Shown here: positions 36,401 to 44,959 of the stretch, one piece after another
How positions within the stretch are numbered: the first letter of the stretch is position 1
Layout of the letters: each line of letters begins with the position of its first letter
Assembly (NCBI RefSeq): GCF_000730625.1
Contig: NZ_BBIT01000018.1
Location: 1-63,614 of the forward strand
DNA from: Pseudomonas oryzihabitans NBRC 102199
Lineage (GTDB): Bacteria > Pseudomonadota > Gammaproteobacteria > Pseudomonadales > Pseudomonadaceae
Reading direction: 5' to 3'
Length of the DNA: 63,614 bases
Translations under genes and position numbers: made by a program
The notes under the pieces: generated by a model
Databases searched by the model: none
Seen by the model: the letters and a program-made list of their open reading frames with translations, nothing else
Told to the model about the DNA's origin: nothing

Positions 36401-36530
36401 CATCCACTGGGGCTTCAAGGGCGTCACCCGCCCCGGATTCCTCACCAACACCCTGACCCCCTACGTGGGCGACGCCAATACCCAGACACCGGAATTCAAG
36501 TCGTTCCTGGTGAACGTGGAAAAGGTCTGA
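33459..36530 (+). CDS. fdnG: Formate dehydrogenase major subunit, selenocysteine- and molybdopterin-containing
   Basis: Catalytic subunit of a membrane-bound, periplasm-facing formate dehydrogenase. The reading frame contains an in-frame TGA at 34050-34052, codon 198. It must be read as selenocysteine: the flanks [16 protein letters not shown] match the FdnG/FdoG active site, and a SECIS hairpin follows. The protein is 1023 aa (E. coli FdnG 1015). A Tat signal (RRNFLK, cleavage near ALA-S) precedes the [4Fe-4S] ligands Cys52, 55, 59 and 94 ([13 protein letters not shown]). The molybdopterin domains follow. It starts at ATG 33459, not at an upstream ATG, because the Tat signal begins there. 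It is the first gene of fdnGHI-fdhE. Confidence 0.97.
34050..34090 (+). promoter_or_regulatory. Bacterial SECIS element
   Basis: Immediately after the UGA the mRNA can fold with an apical stem GGCA/TGCC (34067-34070, 34076-34079) around the loop GGTCT (34071-34075). A lower CGACG/CGTTCG stem sits below it. This loop is nearly identical to the SelB-binding loop of E. coli fdhF/fdnG. It directs selenocysteine insertion at 34050. Confidence 0.9.
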
Positions 36531-36540
36531 GGGAGGTTCT

Positions 36541-37461
36541 ATGAGAGGCGATCAAGTCAACTTCCAGAACATCGTCGCACGCTCGGCCACCTCCGAGGAG
36601 TCGCCCCACACCCGCATCGGCGGGGTGGAGGCGGTGGCCAAGCTGATCGACGTGTCGCGCTGCATCGGCTGCAAGGCCTGCCAGGTGGCCTGTTCGGAAT
36701 GGAACGACCTGCGCGACGAGGTCGGACATTGCAACGGTACCTACAACAATCCGCCGGACCTCACCCCGGAGACCTTCCAGGTGATGAGATTCGACGAATA
36801 CGTCAACGAGAAGGGCAACCTGGAGTGGCTGATCCGCAAGGACAACTGCATGCATTGCGCCGAGCCGGGCTGCCTCAAGGCCTGCCCGGCGCCGGGGGCC
36901 ATCGTGCAGTACGCCAACGGCATCGTCGACTTCAATTCCGAGCACTGCATCGGCTGCGGCTATTGCGTCTCGGGCTGCCCCTTCGACGTGCCGCGCATCT
37001 CCAAGAAGGACCAGAAGGCCTACAAGTGCACCCTCTGCTCCGACCGCGTCTACCACGGCCTGGAGCCGGCCTGCGTCAAGTCCTGCCCGACCGGGGCGAT
37101 CATGTTCGGTACCAAGGAGGACATGACCGAACACGCCCAGATGCGCGTCGGCCAGCTGCATGACCGCGGCTTTCCCGGCGCCGGCCTCTACGATCCGGCC
37201 GGGGTGGGCGGCACCCATGTGATGTACGTGCTGCAGCACGCCGACAAGCCGGAGCTCTACACCCACCTGCCGGCCGATCCGCAGATCAGCCCCATGGTCA
37301 GCCTGTGGAAGGGCGTGACCAAGCCGATCATGTCGGCGCTGCTGGGCGTCACCGCCATCGCCGGCATCGCCCACTACCTGACCAAGGGACCCAAGGAAGA
37401 ACCCGAGGAATCCCCGGACGAGGCAGAGCGCCACGCCGCGCGCGAGGAGGATCGGCCATGA
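36541..37461 (+). CDS. fdnH: Formate dehydrogenase iron-sulfur (beta) subunit
   Basis: A 306-aa electron-transfer subunit with four [4Fe-4S] clusters, seen as [35 protein letters not shown] and CTLCSDR...ACVKSC. A C-terminal membrane helix ([19 protein letters not shown]) anchors it on the periplasmic side, with a Glu-rich tail. It passes electrons from FdnG to the cytochrome b subunit. It starts 10 nt after fdnG and overlaps fdnI by 4 nt. Confidence 0.96.
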   Translation: MRGDQVNFQNIVARSATSEESPHTRIGGVEAVAKLIDVSRCIGCKACQVACSEWNDLRDEVGHCNGTYNNPPDLTPETFQVMRFDEYVNEKGNLEWLIRKDNCMHCAEPGCLKACPAPGAIVQYANGIVDFNSEHCIGCGYCVSGCPFDVPRISKKDQKAYKCTLCSDRVYHGLEPACVKSCPTGAIMFGTKEDMTEHAQMRVGQLHDRGFPGAGLYDPAGVGGTHVMYVLQHADKPELYTHLPADPQISPMVSLWKGVTKPIMSALLGVTAIAGIAHYLTKGPKEEPEESPDEAERHAAREEDRP

Positions 37462-38165
37462 CCACGCCGTCGGACAACAAGGGCGGCATCCTGCGCTACA
37501 CCACCTTCAGCCGGCTGAACCACTGGTTCATCGCCTTCACCTTCGTCTGCCTGACCCTGAGCGGCCTGGCCTTCTTCCACCCGTTCTTCTTCGACCTCAC
37601 GGCGCTGTTCGGCGGGCCGACCATGACGCGCATCCTGCACCCCTTCATCGGGGTGGCCATGAGCCTGGGCTTCGTGGTCATGGCGGTGCGCTTCTTCAAG
37701 GTCAACCTGTTCAAGCGCCACGACGTGGCCTGGGTGCGGCGCATCGGCGACGTCCTCGCCAACCGCGACGAGCTGGCACCGCCCATCGGCGCCAACAACC
37801 CGGGGCAGAAGCTGGTGTACTGGGTGATGCTGCTGTCGGTGCCGGCGCTGTTGCTCAGTGGCTTCTTCATCTGGCGGCCGTATTTCGCCGACATCCTGCC
37901 GCGTGGCTGGCTGCGCTTTTCCAGCCTGGTGCACGCCTATGTCGCCTTCGTCGCCATCGTCACCCTGATCATCCACGTCTATTCGGCGATCTGGGTGAAG
38001 GGCTCCTTCCGCGCCATGACCCAGGGCCGCGTCAGCCGCGCCTGGGCCAAGCATCACCACCGGCTGTGGTACGACGAGATCGTCGAGCAGGAACGCCGCG
38101 AAGGCGGCGAGCGGGGCGAACGCCCCCTGGATGAACACCGCATGCCTGACAAGGGGACCCCCTGA
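37458..38165 (+). CDS. fdnI: Formate dehydrogenase cytochrome b (gamma) subunit
   Basis: A 235-aa, four-helix di-haem cytochrome b that delivers electrons to quinone. Candidate haem ligands are His in [36 protein letters not shown] and [11 protein letters not shown]. The start ATG at 37458 overlaps the fdnH stop (ATGA), indicating translational coupling, and its stop overlaps the fdhE start by 1 nt. The basic/acidic C-terminal tail ([13 protein letters not shown]) is longer than in E. coli FdnI (217 aa). Confidence 0.95.
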   Translation: MTTPSDNKGGILRYTTFSRLNHWFIAFTFVCLTLSGLAFFHPFFFDLTALFGGPTMTRILHPFIGVAMSLGFVVMAVRFFKVNLFKRHDVAWVRRIGDVLANRDELAPPIGANNPGQKLVYWVMLLSVPALLLSGFFIWRPYFADILPRGWLRFSSLVHAYVAFVAIVTLIIHVYSAIWVKGSFRAMTQGRVSRAWAKHHHRLWYDEIVEQERREGGERGERPLDEHRMPDKGTP

Positions 38166-39088
38166 TGCATCAGTACGGCACCTCGCCCACCGGCATTCTC
38201 AATCCGCCACCGGTGGTCCTGCCCGATCGCCAGCTGTTCGCCCGTCGCGCCCGCCGCCTGCGCGAACTGGCCGAGCGCAGCCCCGAGCTGGGCGACTTCC
38301 TCGGCTTCATGGCCCTGCTGGTCCAGGCCCAGGAGGCCGTCCTGCAGGACCGCCAGCCCAGCTGGCAACCGGCGCCGGATGCCTTCAGCCTGGCCTTGGA
38401 GCACGGCATGCCGCCGCTGCAGGGGCAGGCTCTGCTGCGGGATCTGGACTGGCAGGGCGATCTGGAGGCGCTGCTGGCCAACCTGGAACTGCGCATCGCC
38501 GCGCGTCAGCGGCCGGTGCTCGAACAACTGGCCGCCTTGTCGGCGACCGAGCGTCAACGGCTCGCCGAGCAGTTGCTCGCTCAGGAGCCCGGCGCCCCAG
38601 AGGTCCGGGGGCTGCTGCCGCTGGTGGGCGCTGCCCTGCAGGTGGCCTGGGTGCGCCTGGCCCTAGGCCTGCCGCAACCGCCCCAGCGCCATGGCGACGC
38701 CAGCCGGGTGCTGTGCCCGACCTGCGCGGCGCCGCCGCTGGCCAGCATCGTCCACGCCGACCGCGATCGCGACAACGTGCGCTACCTGCATTGCAGCCTC
38801 TGCGCCACCGAGTGGCACCTGGAGCGCAGCAAGTGCAGCTGCTGCAACACCAGCGCCCAGGTGCGCTATCTGGCCCTGGAGGACGCCGCCGGCAAGACGC
38901 CCCTGGCCGCCCAGGCCGAGACCTGCGACAGCTGCGACAGCTACCTCAAACTGGTCAGCAAGAGCTTCAACCTCGGCGCCGAGCCCCTGGCCGACGACCT
39001 CGCCAGCCTGCCGCTGGACTTCGCGCTGGCGGAAGAGGGGCGCTATGCCCGCAGCGGCTTCAATCCGCTGTTCATCGCCGGGGAATAA
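38165..39088 (+). CDS. fdhE: Formate dehydrogenase accessory protein FdhE
   Basis: A 307-aa cytosolic maturation factor needed for Tat-exported formate dehydrogenases. Rubredoxin-like cysteine pairs are present: VLCPTCAAPP, LHCSLCATEW, KCSCCNTS and ETCDSCDSYLK. The N-terminal half is helical. It overlaps fdnI by one base and closes the operon. In many pseudomonads selA and selB follow; here the next gene is the unrelated, opposite-strand bdcR. Confidence 0.95.
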   Translation: MHQYGTSPTGILNPPPVVLPDRQLFARRARRLRELAERSPELGDFLGFMALLVQAQEAVLQDRQPSWQPAPDAFSLALEHGMPPLQGQALLRDLDWQGDLEALLANLELRIAARQRPVLEQLAALSATERQRLAEQLLAQEPGAPEVRGLLPLVGAALQVAWVRLALGLPQPPQRHGDASRVLCPTCAAPPLASIVHADRDRDNVRYLHCSLCATEWHLERSKCSCCNTSAQVRYLALEDAAGKTPLAAQAETCDSCDSYLKLVSKSFNLGAEPLADDLASLPLDFALAEEGRYARSGFNPLFIAGE

Positions 39089-39103
39089 GGCGCCAGCGCC
39101 GCG

Positions 39104-39703
39104 TCACGTCTCCGCATGAAGGGCCTGGGTCAGCGCCAGGCCCGCCAGGCGCGCGCTGGCCAGCAACCGCTCCAGGCTCTGCCCATGCCGCGCGCTGGCG
39201 GAGAGCCCGGCCATGGTGGTGATGACGAAGTCGGCCAGCTCCTGCGCACGCTGCGGCTGGCGACCGGCGATATGGGTGCGGATAAGCGTCTGGGCCGTCT
39301 GGTGGTGCCGGTCGGCTGCCGCACGGGCCTGGGGATCGTCGGAATGGGTGCCCTCCAGCACCAGGCAGCCGGTCGAGCTGGGGTCGGCTACATAGCTGCG
39401 CGCCGCCTCTTCCAGCACTCGGGTGAGCGCTACCGCCAGGGACTGTTCGCCGTCCAGGATCTCGTGCAGCAGCACGGCGCCCGTCGAGATGTAGCGTTCG
39501 AGCACCCGCTGGTACAGCTCCAGCTTGCTGCCGAAGGCCGCATAGAAGCTCGGCGGCCTGATGCCGAGCGCCTGGGTCAGGTCGGCGACGCTCACCCCGT
39601 CATAGCCCTTTTCATGGAACAGGTGCTGGGCCTGGACGATGGCCTCGTCTGGATCGAAGCGGCGGGGCCGCCCACGGGTTGCGGTTTTATTTGTAGTGCT
39701 CAT
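39104..39703 (-). CDS. bdcR: TetR-family repressor BdcR
   Basis: A 199-aa TetR regulator whose DNA-binding domain (GRPRRFDPDEAIVQAQHLFHEKGYDGVSVADLTQALGIRPPSFYAAFGSK) aligns closely with E. coli BdcR. It is divergent from bdcA, as in E. coli, where BdcR represses bdcA. The C-terminal region (VLEEAARSYV...GCLVLEGTHS..) also matches. One of two probable operators overlaps its own start codon, implying autorepression. Confidence 0.9.
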   Translation of the reverse strand: MSTTNKTATRGRPRRFDPDEAIVQAQHLFHEKGYDGVSVADLTQALGIRPPSFYAAFGSKLELYQRVLERYISTGAVLLHEILDGEQSLAVALTRVLEEAARSYVADPSSTGCLVLEGTHSDDPQARAAADRHHQTAQTLIRTHIAGRQPQRAQELADFVITTMAGLSASARHGQSLERLLASARLAGLALTQALHAET

Positions 39704-39708
39704 TACAA
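39691..39708. promoter_or_regulatory. Probable BdcR operator 1
   Basis: TTGTAGTGCTCATTACAA is a nearly palindromic 18-mer that overlaps the bdcR start codon (39701-39703). It matches operator 2 closely. Confidence 0.7.
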
Positions 39709-39715
39709 AAATACT

Positions 39716-39757
39716 TTGACAGCGGACGGGAGAAGATTATTGTAGCACTCACTACAT
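39716..39757 (+). promoter_or_regulatory. bdcA promoter with BdcR operator 2
   Basis: A -35 TTGACA (39716-39721) and a -10 TATTGT (39738-39743) are 16 nt apart. The operator TTGTAGCACTCACTACAT (39740-39757) covers the -10 and start site. Binding there would block bdcA transcription. An AGGAGG Shine-Dalgarno lies just downstream, before the ATG at 39776. Confidence 0.75.
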
Positions 39758-39775
39758 TAATCAGGAGGCTGACTC

Positions 39776-40489
39776 ATGAGCAATTTCGCAGGTAAAAAGG
39801 TGTTGGTGCTGGGCGGCAGTCGCGGCATAGGCGCGGCCATCGTGCGGCGCTTCGCCACCGATGGCGCCCAGGTGACCTTCACCTATGCCAGTTCCAGGGA
39901 CGCCGCCCAGGCCCTGGCGGCGGAAACCGGTAGCACCGCCGAGCTGACCGACAGCGCCGACCGCGACGCGGTGATCGCCCGGGTGCGCGCCTGTGGTCCG
40001 CTGGACGTGCTGGTGGTGAATTCCGGCGTGGCGCTGTTCGGCGATGCCCTGGAACAGGATCCGGACGCCGTCGATCGCCTGTTCAGCATCAATGTGCAGG
40101 CGCCCTATCACGCGGCCGTGGAAGCCGCGCGGCAGATGCCGGCGGGCGGGCGGATCCTCGTCATCGGCTCGGTGAATGGCGATCGCATGCCACTGCCCGG
40201 CCTGGCCGCCTATGCCATGAGCAAGTCGGCCCTGCAGGGTCTCGCCCGCGGTCTGGCACGGGACCTTGGTCCGCGCGGCATCACCGTCAACGTGGTGCAG
40301 CCGGGTCCCATCGATACCGAGATGAATCCGGCGGATGGCCCCATGAAGGAGCTGATGCACAGCTTCCTGGCGATCAAGCGCCACGGCAGCGCCGACGAGG
40401 TGGCCGGCATGGTCGCCTGGCTGGCCGGCCCCGAGGCCGGCTTCGTCACCGGCGCCATGCACACCATCGACGGCGCCTTCGGCGCCTGA
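39776..40489 (+). CDS. bdcA: BdcA-type SDR oxidoreductase (c-di-GMP-binding biofilm dispersal protein)
   Basis: A 237-aa SDR, the same length as E. coli BdcA and matching it along its whole length, for example LGGSRGIGAAIVRRF, VEAARQMPAGGRILVIGSVNGDRMP and the C-terminal FVTGAMHTIDGAFGA. NADP motif GGSRGIG and active-site YAMSK are present. In E. coli BdcA binds c-di-GMP and promotes biofilm dispersal; it is also annotated as an NADPH-dependent reductase. It is divergent from bdcR. Confidence 0.93.
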   Translation: MSNFAGKKVLVLGGSRGIGAAIVRRFATDGAQVTFTYASSRDAAQALAAETGSTAELTDSADRDAVIARVRACGPLDVLVVNSGVALFGDALEQDPDAVDRLFSINVQAPYHAAVEAARQMPAGGRILVIGSVNGDRMPLPGLAAYAMSKSALQGLARGLARDLGPRGITVNVVQPGPIDTEMNPADGPMKELMHSFLAIKRHGSADEVAGMVAWLAGPEAGFVTGAMHTIDGAFGA

Positions 40490-40500
40490 TCGAGTGCGTA

Positions 40501-40531
40501 CCCCTATCGCCCAGGGCCCAGGCGATAGGGG
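40501..40531. terminator. Bidirectional hairpin terminator between bdcA and LysR
   Basis: An 11-bp perfect stem (CCCCTATCGCC at 40501 and GGCGATAGGGG ending at 40531) encloses a 9-nt loop between two convergent genes. There is no clear T-run. Confidence 0.6.
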
Positions 40532-40558
40532 CGACGGCCGGCTATCCGGCAGGCCAGC

Positions 40559-41416
40559 CTAGTGCGCCGGTCCCAATAGCTCCTCGGCGATATCCAGCAA
40601 CGCCCGCAGCCTGTCCATGTGGCGCAGGTCCTGGTGATAGCCCACCCAGATATCCCGTGATGGAGGACTGCCGAAGCGCTCGATGAGCTGCAGTCCGGCG
40701 GTCGCATCGCCGAGCGGGCGGGGCAGGACGGCCACCCCCAGGCCACGCCGGCACATCTGCGCCTGAACGGTTCGACTGGTACTGGTGAAGGCCCGTGGCG
40801 AGTCCGGCAGCCGCTCGAGCAACCAGGCGACATCGGGAAAATGCGATTGCGCGCTGTTCATGAGGATCAGCCCGACCGCAGCCGTATCCTCCTGCACCGC
40901 TAGCGCCGTCTCTGCGGAGCCGTAGAGGCCGTAGGGCATCCTCAGGAAACGGCGCTGCACGATATCCGGTTCGCTGAAGGGCACCAGGCGAAAGGCCACG
41001 TCCGCATCGCGTCGGGAGAGATCCAGCAGTCGATAACTGGCGATGACCTCGGGTACCACGGCAGGGTGCCGCCGGGTCAGGTCGGCCAGGACCGGCGCCA
41101 GCACATAGCCGGCGAACCAGTCCGCCGAAGAGATGCGCAGGATTCCCTCCAGGCGCTGGTGATTACCTGCCAGGCGCCGCTCCATCGCCAGGGCCGAGGC
41201 TTCCATGGACTCGGCCAGGGCGAATACGGCATCTCCCGAATTCGTCAGGATCAGGCGCTCGCGGGTGCGCCGTAGCAGCGCCTGTCCGGCTTCATCCTCG
41301 AGCGTTTTGATCCGTCGACCTACCGTTGGGTGGCTGATTCCCAAGGCTCGCGCGGCCGAGCCATAGGAACCGCCCCGGGCGACTGCCAGAAAGATCCGTA
41401 CATCGCTCCATTCCAT
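40559..41416 (-). CDS. LysR-family transcription regulator
   Basis: A 285-aa LTTR with HTH MEWSDVRIFLAVARGGSYGSAARALGISHPTVGRRIKTLEDE. The C-terminal effector domain is SADWFAGYVLAPVLADLTRRHP... . The ATG at 41416 matches the family N-terminus; an upstream ATG at 41440 is possible. It is divergent from the SDR at 41567 (150 bp apart), which it probably controls together with the MFS gene that follows. Confidence 0.88.
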   Translation of the reverse strand: MEWSDVRIFLAVARGGSYGSAARALGISHPTVGRRIKTLEDEAGQALLRRTRERLILTNSGDAVFALAESMEASALAMERRLAGNHQRLEGILRISSADWFAGYVLAPVLADLTRRHPAVVPEVIASYRLLDLSRRDADVAFRLVPFSEPDIVQRRFLRMPYGLYGSAETALAVQEDTAAVGLILMNSAQSHFPDVAWLLERLPDSPRAFTSTSRTVQAQMCRRGLGVAVLPRPLGDATAGLQLIERFGSPPSRDIWVGYHQDLRHMDRLRALLDIAEELLGPAH

Positions 41417-41566
41417 GGCGTACCTGCGTACAAAAATGAACATTGAATATGCAGGAAAGGCAGTCCCCAAACAATATCGTAGGGGTGACCATGACAGCTC
41501 ACATCGACGTAGATCCGTTGGCTTCAGCCAGGCATGTTCGAACTGGCGCTGTGCAGGTGAGCAGAT

Positions 41567-42313
41567 ATGAGCAGATTGCTAGATAGGGTTGCGATTGTAA
41601 CGGGTGCCTCCAAAGGCATCGGTGCGGGTATTGCCCGGCAACTGGCGGCGGACGGTGCCAAGGTCGTCATCAGCTATGCGTCCGGCAAGGACGGGGCGGA
41701 CGCCGTCCTCGCCGACATCAAGGCGGCGGGGGGTACGGCCATCGCGCTACGCGCCGACGTCCGCCAGCGGGCCGATATGGAGGCCTTGGTAGAGGCGGCC
41801 CGCGAGCACTTCGGGCGCCTGGATATCCTGGTGAACAATGCCGGCGTCTATCGATTCGCCAGGATCGAGGACACCACCGCAGACCTGTATCGGCTGCAAT
41901 TCGACATCAATGTGCTCGGACCCTTGCAGCTGATAAGCGCCGCCAGCCCCTACCTGGGCGCCGGCAGCAGCATCATCAACGTCAGCTCGAATGTCACCAG
42001 CGTCCTGCCGGCGGAAAGCGCCGTCTACAGCGGCACCAAGGGTGCGCTCGATGCGATCACGGGTGTGCTCGCCCGCGAGCTGGGCCCTCGTGGTATCCGC
42101 GTGAATGCCGTCAATCCTGGCCTCATCGACACCGAGGGCACCCAGACCGTCGGCGCCCTCGGCGCGGAATTCCAGGCCTGGAACGAGGCCCGCACCCCGC
42201 TCGGCCGTATCGGCCAGGTAGGGGATATCGCCCCCATCGTCGCCTTCCTGGCGTCCGACGATGCCCGCTGGGTGACCGGCGAAACTCTCTTCGGCTCCGG
42301 CGGCATGCGCTAG
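41567..42313 (+). CDS. SDR-family oxidoreductase (3-oxoacyl reductase-like)
   Basis: A 248-aa classical SDR: TGASKGIG cofactor loop, NNAGV, NVSSN and catalytic YSGTK. The end GETLFGSGGMR is family-typical. Basic residues after strand 2 suggest NADP. It is the first gene downstream of the divergent LysR regulator and precedes an MFS transporter by 169 bp. The substrate is unknown. Confidence 0.88.
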   Translation: MSRLLDRVAIVTGASKGIGAGIARQLAADGAKVVISYASGKDGADAVLADIKAAGGTAIALRADVRQRADMEALVEAAREHFGRLDILVNNAGVYRFARIEDTTADLYRLQFDINVLGPLQLISAASPYLGAGSSIINVSSNVTSVLPAESAVYSGTKGALDAITGVLARELGPRGIRVNAVNPGLIDTEGTQTVGALGAEFQAWNEARTPLGRIGQVGDIAPIVAFLASDDARWVTGETLFGSGGMR

Positions 42314-42482
42314 GCCAGGCGGTGGCCCTTGCCGCGCCGACAGCGGTCGGCCGCTTGCCAACCGCTCGCGGGCACGCTCCTGCCAGCTGTGGCCGCGCTT
42401 TTCGAGAAATCGCTGCATCAACCCGCCGCGCGCCGGAAACGCGCGCGCGGATCAGGATGCGGCCCGATTAAAGGTAAAAGTC

Positions 42483-43907
42483 ATGAGCTCATCCCTTCCC
42501 ATGGCCCAGCCCGATAGCCGTCGCTGGTTCGCGCTGGGCGTGCTGCTGGTAGGTACGCTACTGCCACCGCTCGACTTCTTCATCGTCAATGTGGCGCTGC
42601 CGGTGATCCGTCGCGACTTCGCTACCTCGTCGGATCTGGCCCAGCTGGTGGTATCCGTCTATGCGACGGCCTATGCAGTCACTCTGATCCTGGGCGGTCG
42701 CCTGGGTGACATGTTCGGCCGCAAGCGTGTCTATCTGGGCGGCATGCTCGGCTTCGGTATCGCCTCCGCGCTATGCGGGTTCGCGCCAACGCCAGCTGTG
42801 CTGATCGCCGGGCGGCTGCTGCAGGGGGTGGCGGCGGCCATCATGGCGCCGCAGTCCATGGCCCTGATCCATGCGACCTTTCCGGCAGAAGAGAAGAATC
42901 GGGCGCTCGGCCTGTACGGCGCGACCTTCGGACTCGCCGCTGTGCTGGGCCAGGTCCTGAGCGGGGTGCTGATCGAGGCCAATCCCTTCGGACTGGGCTG
43001 GCGCAGCATCTTCCTCATCAATCTTCCCGTCATTCTCTGCGCCCTGCCGGCCGCGCTGGTTGCGCTGCGCGAGAGCCGGGCCAGGCAACCGGGCCGGCTG
43101 GATGTCATGGGTGCCGGCCTGCTCGCGGCGGGGCTGTTGGCGCTGGTGGTGCCCCTGGTCGAGGGGCCACGCCTGCACTGGCCCTGGTGGTCGCTCCCCC
43201 TGCTCGTCGTCAGTGGCGGATTGCTGATCACCTTCTGGCGCTACGAACAACGCAAGGAGGCGGCCGGCGAGACGCCCCTGGTGCTGCCTTCCCTGCTTGC
43301 CGCCCCCCGGCTGAGACGCAGCCTCCTGGCGACCTTCCTGTTCTATGCCCTGGCGCCTTTCTTTCTCGTTTTCGCCGTCTACCAGCAGGCCGGTCTGGGG
43401 CATGGAGCCCTGGCCGCGGGGTGGGCGATCCTGCCGCTGGGGATCGGCTTCCTCCTCGGCCCCCTCTGCAGTCCGCATCTTGCCCAGCGGCTGGGGGCAC
43501 GCACCGCCGCCTTCGGCATGGGCCTGGAGGTCATGGGCCTGCTGTTGGCGGCCGCCCTGGCAGGCCTGCCCTCCTGGCTGCCGGTGCCGTTGCTGTTGAT
43601 CGGCCTGGGGCAGGGCATAGCGCTTCCGGCCCTGGTGAGAGTCAACGCGGATCAGGTGGCGCCGAGCCTGGCCGGACTCGCCGCCGGCTTGATGAATGCC
43701 ACCCTGCAGATCAGCGCCGCCCTGGCGGTGGCGCTCATCGGCGGCCTGTTTTTCGCCCTCGCCCCCGATGGTGCTGGCGGAAGAGAGGTGCAGATCGCCT
43801 TTTCCGCTGCTGCCCTGACGATGGGCGGGGCCTTGGCGCTAGCGGCCGTTTTGAGCTGGCCGAGCGCTCCGGAGACCGCCAGGCGAGGGGCCTGCGATGC
43901 AGACTGA
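42483..43907 (+). CDS. MFS drug:H+ antiporter (14-helix DHA2 type)
   Basis: A 474-aa permease with motif A in GGRLGDMFGRKRVY, motif D1-like PPLDFFIVNVALPVIRRDF and motif C-like GLAAVLGQVLSGVLIE. About 14 hydrophobic helices fit the EmrB/SmvA-like DHA2 group, which exports toxic compounds. It is followed by a frameshifted SDR gene 31 nt downstream. Confidence 0.88.
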   Translation: MSSSLPMAQPDSRRWFALGVLLVGTLLPPLDFFIVNVALPVIRRDFATSSDLAQLVVSVYATAYAVTLILGGRLGDMFGRKRVYLGGMLGFGIASALCGFAPTPAVLIAGRLLQGVAAAIMAPQSMALIHATFPAEEKNRALGLYGATFGLAAVLGQVLSGVLIEANPFGLGWRSIFLINLPVILCALPAALVALRESRARQPGRLDVMGAGLLAAGLLALVVPLVEGPRLHWPWWSLPLLVVSGGLLITFWRYEQRKEAAGETPLVLPSLLAAPRLRRSLLATFLFYALAPFFLVFAVYQQAGLGHGALAAGWAILPLGIGFLLGPLCSPHLAQRLGARTAAFGMGLEVMGLLLAAALAGLPSWLPVPLLLIGLGQGIALPALVRVNADQVAPSLAGLAAGLMNATLQISAALAVALIGGLFFALAPDGAGGREVQIAFSAAALTMGGALALAAVLSWPSAPETARRGACDAD

Positions 43908-43938
43908 ACAGCGCCTTTCACCGCGCGAGGAGAACAGC

Positions 43939-44768
43939 ATGAGAAAGACCTGGCTTATTACCGGTTGCTCGAGCGGTCTAGGCGGCCATATTGCGGCCAT
44001 GGCCGCCGCGCGTGGCGACAGAGTCGTCGCAACGGCTCGCGATCCCGCCCTGTTGCAACCCCTGGTTCGGCAATTCCCGGAGAACCTGAGGGCCGTGCAG
44101 CTGGACGTCACCAAGCCCGCCTCGGTGGCTGCCGCGATTGCCTATGCCGAGCGGGAATTCGGCGGTCTCGATGTCTTGGTTAACAATGCCGGGATAGGCT
44201 TCATCGGTGCCGTGGAGGAGGCCGAGCCCAGCGAATACCGGCCGGATTCGAGGTGAATGTATTCGGTCTGATCGAAACGACCCGTCTGGCATTGCCTGCC
44301 CTGCGGCGACGCGGCGGCGGCCGCATCGTCAACCTGTCATCCGGGGCAGGGCTCTCGGGAGGACCGGGTTCCGGCTACTACAGCGCGAGCAAGTTTGCCG
44401 TCGAGGGATTTTCCGAGTCGCTGGCCAAGGAAGTGGAACCCTTCGGAATCCGCGTGACCATCGTCGAGCCCGGGCCGTTTCGCACCGATTTTCTCGGGCG
44501 CTCCATCGCCATGGCGAACCGGGTAATCCCGGCCTATGCCGACACGGCGGGGCGACGACGTGCCTACCGGGACAGCAACGACGGCAAACAGGCCGGCGAT
44601 CTGCGCAAGGCTGCCGCGGTGATAGTGCAGGCCGTCATGGCGACCGAGCCACCCTTGCATCTGCCGCTCGGACCGGTCGCCTACGACATCGCGGAGCGCA
44701 AGTCGCAGGCGCTGCACGCTGATATGGCGACCTGGCGCGACATCGCCCTGCCTACCGACTTCGACTGA
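43939..44768 (+). pseudogene. Frameshifted SDR oxidoreductase
   Basis: The first part (from ATG 43939, GAGGAG Shine-Dalgarno) encodes ITGCSSGLGGHIA...DVLVNNAGIGFIGAVEEAEPSEYRP, then runs into TGA at 44254. The second part, in the +1-shifted frame from about 44247, continues FEVNVFGLIETTRLALP...YYSASKFAVEGF to 44768. Restoring a single T near 44247 (TT to TTT) would give EYRPDFEVNVFG and a full-length SDR of about 276 aa. It is either a real pseudogene or a sequencing error. Confidence 0.85.
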
Positions 44769-44959
44769 TAGATCCAGGCGGGGCTGCGTGGCCCCCGACC
44801 CTTCCACGCACCGCGCGGATCATCTCGATCCCCCCGTTGCCCGACCCGCCTGGGCGGCATGCTCATCGCCGGGGGCCGGGGCCGTTTCGCCCGGTGAGTG
44901 GCTGCTTTTCTCGGCAAGCCTTTTTGCCGTTCCTTGGATGAACACCGCTGGAGTACTCC
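44769..44959. other. Intergenic region
   Basis: This 191-bp stretch contains a small CGGCAA/TTGCCG dyad near 44914-44931. I see no gene or clear promoter. Confidence 0.3.

Noticed and set aside
33345-36407. Open frame of 1020 codons on the - strand
   Set aside because: Antisense to fdnG; low-complexity Val/Gly/Ala/Asp composition and no Shine-Dalgarno or family.
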